A stretch of DNA of 64,000 nt, from positions 38,219,360-38,283,359 of the forward strand of contig OX465583.1 of the NCBI GenBank assembly GCA_950022655.1. Reading direction: 5' to 3'. This stretch comes from Alentia gelatinosa. Taxonomy: Eukaryota > Annelida > Polychaeta > Phyllodocida > Polynoidae. Positions 14,401 to 25,000 of the stretch are shown here, piece after piece. How positions within the stretch are numbered: the stretch's first letter is position 1; each line of letters opens with the position of its first letter. The translations under genes and the position numbers were made by a program. The notes below the pieces were generated by a model. It was not told where the DNA came from. It saw nothing but the letters and a program-made list of their open reading frames with translations, and did not search any database.

Positions 14401-16290
14401 AAGGAAATCACGTGATACACGATCGAAGGTGGTGCCACAATAAAAGGCTCAAATCAATGATAGAAATAACACTGTGTACTTAATTTGAGAATTGTCTACA
14501 ATAACAAGATTGAAATATAGGGAATAGTGGTAATTTGTGACATTATTAAGACACACAGGATATAATTCTGCTTCTGATTATGGGTGCTGCCCCTTCACGA
14601 CTACGCCACATTCAAACCGCGTAATTTGTGGCATATGTTCCTTCTGATTTTATTGCTTTTGTCTTGTTGTTAATATAATTTTGATCAAAGGTGCATATTT
14701 CTTTTATTGTGACTGATATTTGAATAAGATTTAAATCGAATTTGATCAACAATGATAAATAAGTACATTTAAGTGGAAACTAAAATAAAGGTTATGTATA
14801 TGCGTTATTGTATTGGATGTTCCTCCTCCTCTTTGATTCCGGATTGTTTACATAAGATAGTGATGGAAACAAGTAGTATTGTCATTGATGTCATTGATAA
14901 ATGTTATCAACTTTACCTTCACACCTTAGATGATAACTGAGTGCGCACATACCTGAAAGGAGAAGAGAAGAACGGTAAATTATACTTTGCCAATACCACC
15001 ACAAACATGTTCAGGTAGAAGTCAATAGCAGTCAACAGCAAAATCATGTAATGACCGATTATGTGACAGTTTTGGTACAACAGTTATCAGGTGGAAGCAA
15101 AGAAGGTCAACGGTTTTTCTCTCCAACATTTGGAGATATAGCATCTCCAACCGACTATTGAGGCTATCGACGAAATCAAACCAGGTTGAATGAATCAGTG
15201 GCTTTAACTAAAGATGGTCGGTGACCACCTAAATTTTCATTGAAAAACAATGTTTCTACTCGCCACAACTGATTCCTTTATTAGCGCTACATACATATAA
15301 TCTTCAGGCTTGTCAGGTCCTATACCTATTGAACAATGGCGCGCATGGAACATATCAGTGGTTGTCGTGTGGAAACAGAGTCTTTGCTTTGGGGCCAACA
15401 ATTATTAGTACGGATAAATTCTCAAGGAGGATCACCGACTGATTTGTGTACAGGGAGGACATTATCAGGGTTTTTTTTCGACAGGTGTAAATGCCACATA
15501 ACACCAGTGTTTGTGCAAATCAACTAGTTTTGCCCTACTAATCTTGTTGCATCTTAAAAGGATCAATTCTGACAATAATACATCAAATGCAATAGTCCCC
15601 TTACGGTCGCGACCTTCATTTCAATGTTCAAATTGCCTTTCAGACGACTGACAGCATTTTTAATTCGTTGGTGGTGTTTGTCTCAAAGCGCACAAAGGGT
15701 GTTAATAGATTTTCCAGAGATGTTTCTCCCAACACTCTCAGTGGTGGCGGCCCGTCAATATTTTACATACTATTATTAGGAGATGTCTGGGAGCGAAGCT
15801 TGTCAGCTATGTTAAATTCTGCCTCTGTCAGAAATATTCCCTGAGAAGACACTTCTTTATAAGGAAATAATTCAATTAATGAGCTCCCTGTAGGATGAAT
15901 AGATGACTCTAAGTATTTCGCTTTGCCTACGGGAGTAATTACTCAGTGATCTGACGGCAAGAACAAATAATATCCAATTCAGTGGAGACGTACTCTTCAA
16001 AGATCAATATAACTGGAGGTACAGTAATAGGATAATTGCATTATAGCCTTTGTTCTTAGAGGGTAATAACACTAACGCCGTCAGTAACAAAGGCAATTAA
16101 ATGTTTCATTTTCCATTATGGCGCATATTAATGGTCTCATCATGAATGCTGCTCAGAAGGCATAGGCCGTTTTTACACTTTTGTCCCTAGTGTTCTAGTA
16201 TATCTAAGGGCAATTATGAATACACTAAGAGGCATTTCTCTGTGAGAATAGCAAGTATCTGATGATATCGTGATCTGTTATATCTAGGTT
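8430..16290. other. Mostly non-coding stretch
   Basis: No identified gene. C/T-rich low-complexity sequence dominates 9090-10200. The coding-like minus frame at 10606-10905 is listed separately. A 7-bp-arm hairpin CTGGATG-GGGTT-CATCCAG lies at 11713-11731. The rest (12-16.3 kb) is AT-rich without visible exons or repeats. Confidence 0.55.
10606..10905 (-). CDS. Unidentified coding-like ORF, possibly ankyrin-type remnant
   Basis: This is a 99-codon minus-strand frame with ordinary protein composition and no low-complexity bias. It reads GALRKGHLFIFDNLFEKNLG near the start, then a charged helix-like part (MTKREIVAEIEKAKMDDLKN). The 'A..KGH..I...L' wording resembles an ankyrin repeat. Just upstream, in another frame (about 10940-10980), LHVALSSANLDVIG looks like a second repeat. 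A stop lies directly before the first ATG, so this would be a decayed gene or a partial exon. The identification is weak. Confidence 0.25.
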   Translation of the reverse strand: MPFGCSKNPQFLFLGALRKGHLFIFDNLFEKNLGVIHFVNMTKREIVAEIEKAKMDDLKNLISLITCPRFILLEELQVKEVKHVYIYCAAITLLSPYRL

Positions 16291-16299
16291 TGATGTCTA

Positions 16300-16499
16300 T
16301 GGCACAGTGGTAGTAGGAGTGACTGTGGTCTTGATAGCGACGGTATTGAAGGAGATGGTGCTGGTGGTTCTGGTGCTGAGGGAGGGTGATGCTGAGGGTG
16401 AGGTAAGTACTAGTGGTGATGACAGTGATGGTGGTGATGCTAAGGGTCAGGTGGTGTTACACATGATGGTGCTGGTAATGTTGGTGCCAGTATTGGCGA
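16300..16499 (+). repeat. Degenerate GGT/GAT trinucleotide tract
   Basis: Purine-G/T-rich sequence built of GGT, GAT and GCT triplets (ATGGTGCTGGTGGTTCTGG and similar). A similar tract in the same orientation lies at 17020-17105 (AATGTTGGTGCTGGTGG). The open reading frame across it (16307-16741) is probably a by-product of the triplet repeat. Confidence 0.6.
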
Positions 16500-16585
16500 G
16501 GTTCCCGGATGTCTCGGCCCCTTTGGCATCTCGGACCCCCTACGGCATGTCGGACCCATCGCCACCTCGGACCCCCGCTTTCACA
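16500..16585 (+). repeat. Short GC-rich minisatellite, left block
   Basis: About five imperfect units of roughly 15-19 bp with the core CATCTCGGACCCC (variants CATGTCGGACCC, CACCTCGGACCCC). The right block (16913-17000) carries the reverse-complement core GGGGTCCGAGATG. The two blocks face each other across the telomere-like array. Confidence 0.7.
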
Positions 16586-16750
16586 GCTTTCACAACTTCA
16601 TGCGTGAAAACGGTGAATGTCTTCCAATGTGATTACTTACCTAAAATACGGATTCTCAGCTTTGCTGTATTATATTATTTGTCTATTATCCACAATAAAG
16701 AATCTTGCAGAATAAAACCATATCTTACAAAACATGTGTGATAACGCTAT

Positions 16751-16912
16751 CCCAAACCTAAACCCTAACCCTTTCCCTATCCCTAACCCTACCCCAGATT
16801 TAACCCTCTCCCTATCCCTAACCCTATCCCTATCCCTAACCCTATTCCAAACCTTAACGCTAACCCTATCCCTAACCCTAACCCTTACCTAACATTAACC
16901 CTATCCTTAATC
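16751..16912. repeat. Interstitial telomere-like (CCCTAA)n array
   Basis: About 160 bp of C-strand telomere-type hexamers, CCCTAA mixed with CCCTAT and CCCTA-variants, read left to right. This equals degenerate TTAGGG, the common animal telomere repeat. Variant hexamers and interruptions show it is old. It lies between inverted GC-rich minisatellite blocks (16500-16585 and 16913-17000). Confidence 0.88.
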
Positions 16913-17000
16913 CGCTAAAGCGGGAGTGTGAAACGCGGCCGTGAGGGGGCCGAGATGACCGCAAAAAAGGGGTCCGAGATGCCGATGGGGCCGAGATGAC
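16913..17000 (-). repeat. Short GC-rich minisatellite, right (inverted) block
   Basis: Units of GGGGTCCGAGATG and GGGGCCGAGATGACCG, inverted relative to the left block at 16500-16585. The block also shares the neighbouring 'CCGC TTTCACA'-like word in reverse complement. It ends against GRT-rich trinucleotide sequence. Confidence 0.68.
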
Positions 17001-17019
17001 CGTGTACCATTGGCGATGG

Positions 17020-17105
17020 CAGTGGGGTCACTGATGGTAGTCTTAATGTTGGTGCTGGTGGATATGATGGTAGTTTTGATGCTGTTGGTGGTGCTGATTC
17101 CGATG
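17020..17105 (+). repeat. Degenerate GGT/GAT trinucleotide tract, second copy
   Basis: Same composition and orientation as 16300-16499. Both contain words close to AATGTTGGTGC. Together they bracket the inverted minisatellite and telomere-like array. Confidence 0.5.
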
Positions 17106-17109
17106 GTGT

Positions 17110-19520
17110 TTTATACCCGCTATTAATGATATTGATCGTGTCAGATATGAAGTATTTCTGTAGGAGAATAAATACTTTAGGTCCGTTGAAATGTTCAACG
17201 CATACAAACTGCAACAAGGTGACCTATACTTGCAGGATCCACGTTTTCACCTTCACAGCCTCGACAGCAACGCCCAGAAACCCTCCCGTAAGCCTTATCC
17301 CCCAGCACTATAACTTTACCCTTTACTGCTCACCACTCACAAACTCAAACATGTATCAGCGGTGGGTAACTATGACCGCTTATCACTGAGATAAGGGTTC
17401 TAAGCAGTACCGTCCCGCCCCTGGCCCCGCCCCTGGTTCCCGTAACTGATACCAGCTTGTCGGTGGGACGTTCCTCCAGGGTGTGAGTGCTCCCGGGCGG
17501 AATGAGGCGAGCTAATACCCCGTGCGATACCAGGACAGGTAGTGCGTTCACCTGCTGTGTCAATCTCCCTCAATCAGCCTGTTTATGTATGGCACAGTCC
17601 TCAATAACCTTCACACATGTGTTATATATACCGAATACCAATGTGAAAACCACCAATTATCGCCCCTCAATATCCATCCACACACTAGTGTGAATATTTT
17701 GGAGATGATGAGAAACCGACAATTCATTCACTATGTTGTACTGTGATTATGGTATATTTTCAAACGGAATTTTCTCTAGATGGAGAAGTGGGTGACTGCG
17801 GGTAAAGGGTTACCGTAGTTACCGTCCCTGCGGGTGGCACCAGGCCTCCGACGGGGAAATTATTTCTGTAACTACAGCGCTTGGCCAACCAATTAACGGT
17901 GCTCTTTTTGATAAGACCTGAAGCGCCGAGTATGCCCAGTAATCTTGGCTGGACTTTAGTCAGACGCCTTTTTTAACTCTATCCAAAGCTGCATGATCAA
18001 ATTGCCCTATTTTTGTCACAGAAAACATATATATGTAATGTTATTCATCCTACTGGATCTATTCCATATCACATTGCTCACAGGACGTTTCTTTTCTACC
18101 TTTTTTTATTGAAAATCGGATCATTTCCTCTCCAAGCAGCGCACCCAGCAGCATCGGATCGACAACGTTGGTTGATGTGAAAGGGAGAAACCGATATCCA
18201 TAGCGCTATGATTAGTCATGCGGATTACCTCTGAAAGGGCAGGCGAGCTACTTATTAATACGCTATACACCACATGGGATGCCTGCTGAGGCTTACATTA
18301 ATGTAGGGCGTAGAACTCCATCTGGAAAAATATCCTTAAATAAAGCCATAAAAGAAGGTTGGAATAGAATACGATATCATGAAAAGATACTGAATAATAG
18401 TATTCCTTTCTGTTTTGATACTATACTACAACTGATAAATGCTTTGAGGAAACTGAAAGTATACCAATATTGAATATATGGTGTCGAGGTTGGGGATGGA
18501 TACTGCTTAAGGACGAAAATAAAGTGACTATTCTGTGCGAATAACCGACCAATATGAATATATAATCCTCTATCGTCGTTGCTCACTGGGTGTCTGAATG
18601 GGAGGGGAAAATCTCCCAAGATAAGAGGAAATTGGCGGCTGAGAAACAGCTCTTTTAGTCCAGGTGGTAAACAGATGTTAATACATGCCCCGATAGCTAA
18701 TTCACCACACGAGCGGATGGGTCGGGCAGAGGTTGTTGAGGAGTTGTTGGTATTGAAGACGCTGGTGAACCTGGGGTGTAGGATACACACACATACGAGG
18801 CCCATGGCCAATTGGACCGAGTCCCAATATCGACCCGTAACTGGTTGTATATTCCTTGTGGCAACGCCACCCGTTCTGGACTTTCCAAGGATCGTGTTTC
18901 TACATCATATTCTTTCTGTTCAGACCGCCCACTTTTCTCCGAAGGCGCCTCACTGAGATTTTTGTCTACGTGACGTTAGGCAGGGACATCATTTGTTACA
19001 ATAACCCTTGTCAAACATTGTTATAAAACCGTGTAGCGAGCATTTATTCACTGCACGGTATTGTATATGTTTTTTGTCGCGTTAAGTGCTGAGGAAGAGA
19101 GATGAATAGGCAGGCATAATAGACAAGGCAGAATGAGTCAATAGGTTGGCAGCATGGTACGTAGTCACAAAGGTAATTAGGCAGGTAGTTAGATTGATGG
19201 GTAGCACAGAAACTGGGAGGCTGTCAGGGAGGCTAATCTGAGTGATAGGCTTGTAGAAGATATATATAATTCACAGTTACGCACCTCAGTATGTGGGAAA
19301 ATAGGTAGCAATAGAATTGACGGATGGATGGACAGATCTAGGTATTGACAGAGGTACCAATGGATGTGTAAATGATTGGATGTAGACTGTATAATCCTTT
19401 ATGTCTGCTTCTTCGTGTCTAGTTGTGTAACTATGTGACCATCTAATTGCCTGTCAATGGATCCCTAAATATTTATACATTTCTGAGTGTATACGCGGAA
19501 TTATGTACGTACTTGTATAA
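17110..19520. other. Non-coding stretch
   Basis: Apart from the tandem GC boxes near 17.4 kb, only short frames without recognisable homology (for example 18377-18811 minus) are present. Confidence 0.55.
17409..17435. promoter_or_regulatory. Tandem GC boxes
   Basis: CCCGCCCCTGG occurs twice in direct tandem, each a good SP/KLF-type GC box. The neighbouring 150 bp are GC-rich. No start site or gene could be linked. Confidence 0.3.
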
Positions 19521-19544
19521 CATATAATATATATATATATATAA

Positions 19545-19618
<74 letters not shown>
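19521..19618. repeat. (TA)n microsatellite
   Basis: About 98 bp of TA/AT dinucleotides with two AAATATATA interruptions near its left end. It directly borders the GC-rich island at 19640-19960. Confidence 0.95.
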
Positions 19619-19619
<1 letters not shown>

Positions 19620-19649
19620 CCATCCTAATCAGCATAGTAAGTTGTAAGC

Positions 19650-19960
19650 GGGAGTCCAGCCGAACAATAGACCCTCCTTGATACTGGCCGCCACCCGAGC
19701 CCTTTGTTGTTCACAATTCGGATCGAGTGTGGATGGCGGGATCTTTGAGCAAACTCTCGTGGAGATGGGGTCGGCTGCTCGGCTTGTGTGCCGAACATGC
19801 GCGCGGACAGCCGGCAGAGAGACGAGCCAATCAGTCGCCTGCCAACAATGCCCAGGACGCCATGCCCGGCATGCCAAGGCACGGGGCATAGGGAGCAGCC
19901 CGTCGGGGGCACACACGCCTTCACAATATCTACCCGCGTCGTCCTGACTAGAGAATTCGT
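19650..19960. promoter_or_regulatory. CpG-rich island with CCAAT box
   Basis: A GC-rich island next to the (TA)n microsatellite. It contains GAGCCAATCAG, a full NF-Y/CCAAT-box match (19823-19833), and CATGCGCGCGG (19798-19808), close to an NRF1 site. Several overlapping open frames on both strands are of the kind GC-rich DNA gives by chance. Candidate promoter; the direction is not determined. Confidence 0.35.
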
Positions 19961-20189
19961 GAGCTGCTCATCTTATGGGCCCAGTGAGTCGACATGGTAC
20001 TGAGGATGGTATGTGTGCAGTGTGAGCGTACCGTATCTGGATGTCCCACACTCTCGAGTTTCTCATATCACGTATACATATAAAACTAGCTACCAATCAA
20101 GTAATCAAGCTCTGCCAGTCCACGAATATATAAACAGCAAATTCTCGATGTGTTATTATTTCCCTGATCAGAGAAGCGACACAATAACC

Positions 20190-20442
20190 AGCTATCAGTG
20201 AGGAGCACCTCCTATGTAAAAGACAGCTTCAGTTGTTAATGACCAATTCCTACAACATAAAAGACGAAGAGTACGACAACCTATGAGGAATCATCCACAC
20301 ACCAATAACTATAAATGAGCAATTCCTCCAGGATAGACGGATCGCCAGGGGATTCGCCTAACAAGATGGAGACATCAAAAGCTATGAATGAGCAATTTCT
20401 CTGAAAACATTTACACAGCGTTGGCTATCAATGAGCAACTTC
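20190..20442 (+). repeat. Five spaced copies of a GCTATNAATGAGCAATT motif
   Basis: Related words occur at 20190 (GCTATCAGTGAGGAGC), 20234 (GTTAATGACCAATTCC), 20307 (CTATAAATGAGCAATTCC), 20380 (GCTATGAATGAGCAATTTC) and 20422 (GCTATCAATGAGCAACTTC). Spacings are 44, 73, 73 and 42 bp. It is either a decayed tandem repeat or a cluster of binding sites. Confidence 0.55.
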
Positions 20443-21089
20443 GCGCACAAATTGTGCATCACGAACGCTATTAAGGCGTGTCCAAGGAGCGACAGACCTC
20501 ATTAGGAGGCTCGACTAGAGGGTTTCTTCTCCCAATATTATCAACGCCAGAGTATCATCACCAAGAGAGTTCTTGGAAATGGGACAGGAATGTAGTCACA
20601 ATCTGCCCACGAGTAAGATACTAGGAGCAAATAGTATGTTCATCATAGATGAATGAGCGTGCAATTATAAAGGAATAACAATTAAAAGCTATAAGTTAGA
20701 TTTAGCATATGGATAGTTTTCTGTAACCCATTTGCACCCAGTCAACTTGCCATTTCTGCAACTGCCTATCGAGGATTCAAACACATCAAGCACCAGTGGG
20801 TCTTGAGGTATTTTGGTCTTGAGTGATTGGTCATGGTCAGTTGGGCATGCCTCTAAGATAAGACTGTGACACTGGCTCCCTGCTCTGTTCTCATTATCAC
20901 AGTGAATAGCACACAGATAGTGAAGGGATAACTAGTATGTATGCAGTAGACATGTATAAAAAGCAACTTCAGAATTGCATTGACACACTAAAAGAGGGAA
21001 ACTTCTTTGAGGCATGACAATACGTCGCATAACACATAAAACACTACAGGGATCCCTAGTGTAAGAATTGCCCCCTGCAGGCGGGAAAT

Positions 21090-21225
21090 AGACCCACCAC
21101 CAGGCGGCGTCTCTATATGGACGCTGTGCGCAGGCGCGTCAGGTATGGACAGTAAGCATGTCACCGAACGCTGCTCGGAGCTGGCTGGTACCCGGCACTT
21201 GTCTCATGCCATCTCGCGAGTGTTG
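21090..21225. promoter_or_regulatory. GC-rich island with NRF1-, CTCF- and TCTCGCGAG-like motifs
   Basis: Contains CACCACCAGGCGGCG (CTCF-like, about 21092-21106), TGTGCGCAGGCGCG (NRF1-like, about 21125-21138) and ATCTCGCGAGTG (21211-21222), close to the known TCTCGCGAGA promoter element. An ATG at 21145 opens 64 codons without recognisable homology. Candidate promoter. Confidence 0.3.
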
Positions 21226-24200
21226 TCCCGACTGGCAGCCACCAGCAAAATTCGACTGGCCTCCGCATGGAACACGAGAGATCATGTGACAGGCAGACAT
21301 GTGGGCTGTGGTGTGGTAGCAAGGGCAGGAGTGGAGTAGATGACAAGGGGAATATTGATAAGGGAAGGAGGTCAGGGAAGGGATAGCGGTGGCTGAGAAT
21401 AGCACGATTTCGGGTAATGAGGAGCTTGATTTACTGTGTTATCATGTAAATATTTTCCTTTCTTATCCGATATAGATATATATCATGTCTTCCTTGTAAA
21501 TACATGAGCATGCTTGTGTCTGAGGAATTTGTAATACAAATATCCTTCAGCTGGTAATATATTTCTACAAAAAAAGCTGAATAGACTGATAAAATCTGAA
21601 AGTAGGGCATCAGATGGAATGTGGTATCAAGGGGAAATAGAGACGGACTACTTAGTAGATGATGTCCATACAGCCATAAGAGAATAGAAACAGTCGTGAA
21701 AACAGAGAGAAAACGTGAGAGAAAATTCAGAAGAAGAACGAGATAGTCGATAAAAGGACAGGAGGTCCTCTATGTAGAAGGAAAGAATTATACACTAATA
21801 TTATGAGAGTTGGTATATCATTACGCGTTACATTTGTTCATGTGAGTTGTTCAATAGCTCAGTTGATATTGCCTACCCATGGGATTTGTTGATAAGATTA
21901 GTTCGTTGAATTTGCTCCTATGAGCAGCTCGTAGGACGTTGGACGAGTGGTTGAGTTGGTGGCAGTAATTAGAGGTTGATGCCGGCCGAGGACCACACCC
22001 CCAACTACATTATGTAGACCGGGGTCTATATATCACAGAGGATATAATAGCAGGCGGCAGTACTGTGTAAGCGTGGTTACAGATACATGGTCAATGCCAA
22101 ACTGAATTACAGTGAGGTAGAAATATTAGATTTACTTGACCACACTCTTCTATGCATAGTCACTATGAGTTCCTAGGCCCAACCCATGATCATAAGGTTG
22201 ATGTATGGGGTGGGGGGTAAACACTGGCAACATAAAATCAGCTATTATAACAACTGGATTGGTGATATGATGCTCTTTCAACCGGCCATTTGACAATAAA
22301 GCAATGTGTCAATAGGTAAAAATGATTTTATTTTACAAACCAATGGGAATGATTAAGACTCTTATCTCTTACACTTTGCATCTGAATTATTTTAGTGTTA
22401 ACCCAACGTGATAAAGTAGTGTTCGCCGCTGGTTCCTAAACTAGTTCTAATTTGGATAATACTTAATTAAAATTTAAATGGGGTAGCACAAATAATGAAC
22501 AGCCCGTTCCTTTTAATGGAAATTAAATTTGCAGCTAAAACACGTAAAGGTTAGCATACCAATGGACCATGTCGTCTAAAATATTTTCCACTTTCATGTT
22601 TTGAAGTTTGCTAATGAAGAAAAATTGACAATACTGTCATTACACTTACTTTTTCTCTCCTGTCTGGCTCAATTTATATTACCTAGTCAGTAAAAATCTA
22701 AGCTACATCTTATTTATATTTCCTGCTACCACTTCAGCCAATTTCCTCTTTTTAGCAACCTGATTACTTTATCTGTCCACATCCTTTTTGAACTATCCTG
22801 TTTCTTTTAATCACAAAAAGCCAAGTGAGTTGGAAGTCGGCGCTAGGTCTTTTCCATCGGATCGGACTTTCACCTCTGCCTGCGTAACTGAGAGCGCCAC
22901 GCAAGTCACGTGGTACACCCGCTGATTCATGGGAAGGGTGATAGTGAGTGATAAAGGGGAAAAACAAACAATGTCCAGGAATAACCGCAGACTGGTCTGC
23001 TCTACCACTGTTACAGCCCAATACCCAAACCCCCCAGGGGCCACGTTTGGTTACCACTTGAGGAAGCCCACTTATATTGCCTTGTAAAAATATTTGTGGT
23101 TTGTAGCCTAATGTTCGAGCCCGAAATCAAAAGAAGCTCAAACGTTAAGAGGTGAAAGCCTATCAGTATACTAAAATGGTCTATAGTTGTGCTGGTAATG
23201 TTGTTAGTATAGCCTTATTGGTGTTGAAGCTTGATAAAAAGAGAATTGATGGTATACAATCGTGCTTTATCCTCAAGTGAGATATGTGCTCTAGATATAT
23301 AGATGGGTCTACATAAGACACCATGGTAATAACTGTGGAAGGTACCGGAAGACTAAGTGTAGAGTAGTAAAAGTTGAAGAACCAGGCATCAGCCTTACGT
23401 ACGTATACATGGCCCCTCCTCTAGCGTAAGACATTGGATGCTTAGCCTCTCCTCTGCAAGCCCCAGTGTAACATAATAAATACACCCGGACTTAATCCTA
23501 TGCCATGTTCCGAAGGGGAAATTGGATTTCAAAAAGCGCCAAATGGGTAGGAGAACTTACTATATCTGGGGGTCTGTCTTCCACTGTACGATTCGAGAGG
23601 CCCGAGAGAGGTATAGGATGGTGTGAATGCGATAGCGTCAACAGGCCGAGTAAAAAGGACAGAAAATACAACCGCAACATTTATTTTTGCCACTTGTAGT
23701 TCTGGCATAGTGGTTGCCGTGGAAAAGGATCTCGGAGATGTTTTATAGTCCGACCGCGAAGGGAGGATGTCGCACCAGCCGCCTGCATGGTTTTACCTCT
23801 AAGGCGTCAGAAGACCACCTTTAAGCCAGGCAAACACATCGTGAATATTTTATTCTAGGCAATACTAAGTAGAGTTGCTATTTATTTCTTTAGTTTTGAT
23901 ATGTTAATGCACGCTACATAAAAGACCACCTTAAGGATTTTTCTTCCTGCTAAAGAGACTGAATTCATTCTTGGGAAAGAAGCTTTGGCACTAGGCAATT
24001 ATTATGGACGGCTAAGATCTTACATAGGACTGTGTATGAGAGAGAAATACATGGAGGATTCATTTCTGTTTTTTCTGTGTCTGCCAACAGATTTGCACGG
24101 TAGATCTGTCTTTAACAGCTGTTTTCTCACATCCTTTGAAGTCCCTGCTGCCCTGTGGACACCATAACCTGTGCACGGATTATAGGCGCAAAACATCTGT

Positions 24201-24960
24201 CTGGATCTAAACTTTTGTCCCACTCTGCCTTCTCTGGAAACCACTCAACTTGTCTAACTGCAGCCTTCAGCCATTTTCTTTGAAAAGATTAATCTTGTCG
24301 TTCCCACGTGTCTTGGATTTGAGTAAGGTAAAACGTGTAAATGGTGTTATCCTAATCTTGCAATGGATGGATCTCTTGATACAGGCTAATGCAGACGTTC
24401 CCTACCAAATTCATGCTAATACTGGATGTCCGTACTTAAATGATATCGCACAACTGTAGATGCTCTGTATGATGACTCTTTGCCATCAGTGTATTCATAT
24501 AGCGGGAAAGGATGATATGGGCAGAGCTTTAGCAGAAGCAGGTATTCCCCCGTCTGGTGCTAGACGGTAACAATGAAGACCAGTGTTACATGTGATATCT
24601 ACAGAGTGGCCCGCTGACAAGGGCATTGCCCATATAAGGTAATGAGATAAGGGCAATGAGCCTCCAGATGGACGTCGCCTTTATAATGGTGCGTCCGAGT
24701 AAATGCTTCCATGTCTAGTGTGTATGTATAGGTGATGCCCTACCGCAGGTCTCTATACAGAACAGCTATAGTTTTAGGACGCATCAACCACTCTCCCAGC
24801 AGATTTTTGGAGGTGCTAGCGCTTACTAATCTCCGCCTCAACCCAACGCTGGTTCTCCGAGTATCCACTAAGTACAGAGGGAACCAGTCAACATTTCAGA
24901 TTCCAAAAAAGGAACCGTCAGAAGCGCTCAGAATTTCGGATATTTGGAAAATTGGTGTAT

Positions 24961-25000
24961 GGGACAGATTCTGTCCCAAACAGGCAGTTCGGTGCAGAGA
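24961..25000 (+). repeat. Dispersed 40-bp repeat, copy 1
   Basis: GGGACAGATTCTGTCCC (a 7-bp-arm hairpin) followed by AAACAGGCAG and GGTGCAGAGA. It matches 28734-28773 at about 85%. The surrounding 100 bp look distantly alike in places. Family unknown. Confidence 0.5.

Noticed and set aside
16307..16741. 144-aa + ORF with a GAG|GTAAGT donor-like site inside
   Set aside because: Composition follows the GRT triplet tract and the minisatellite; no homology.
19625..19947. Overlapping ORFs on both strands at the GC-rich island
   Set aside because: Three mutually overlapping frames of similar length without domains are expected from GC-rich DNA; kept only as a possible promoter.
22800..22920. Possible tRNA-like or structured RNA in a GC-richer patch
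   Set aside because: No A-box/B-box pair and no cloverleaf could be drawn; no tRNA was recognised anywhere in the window.
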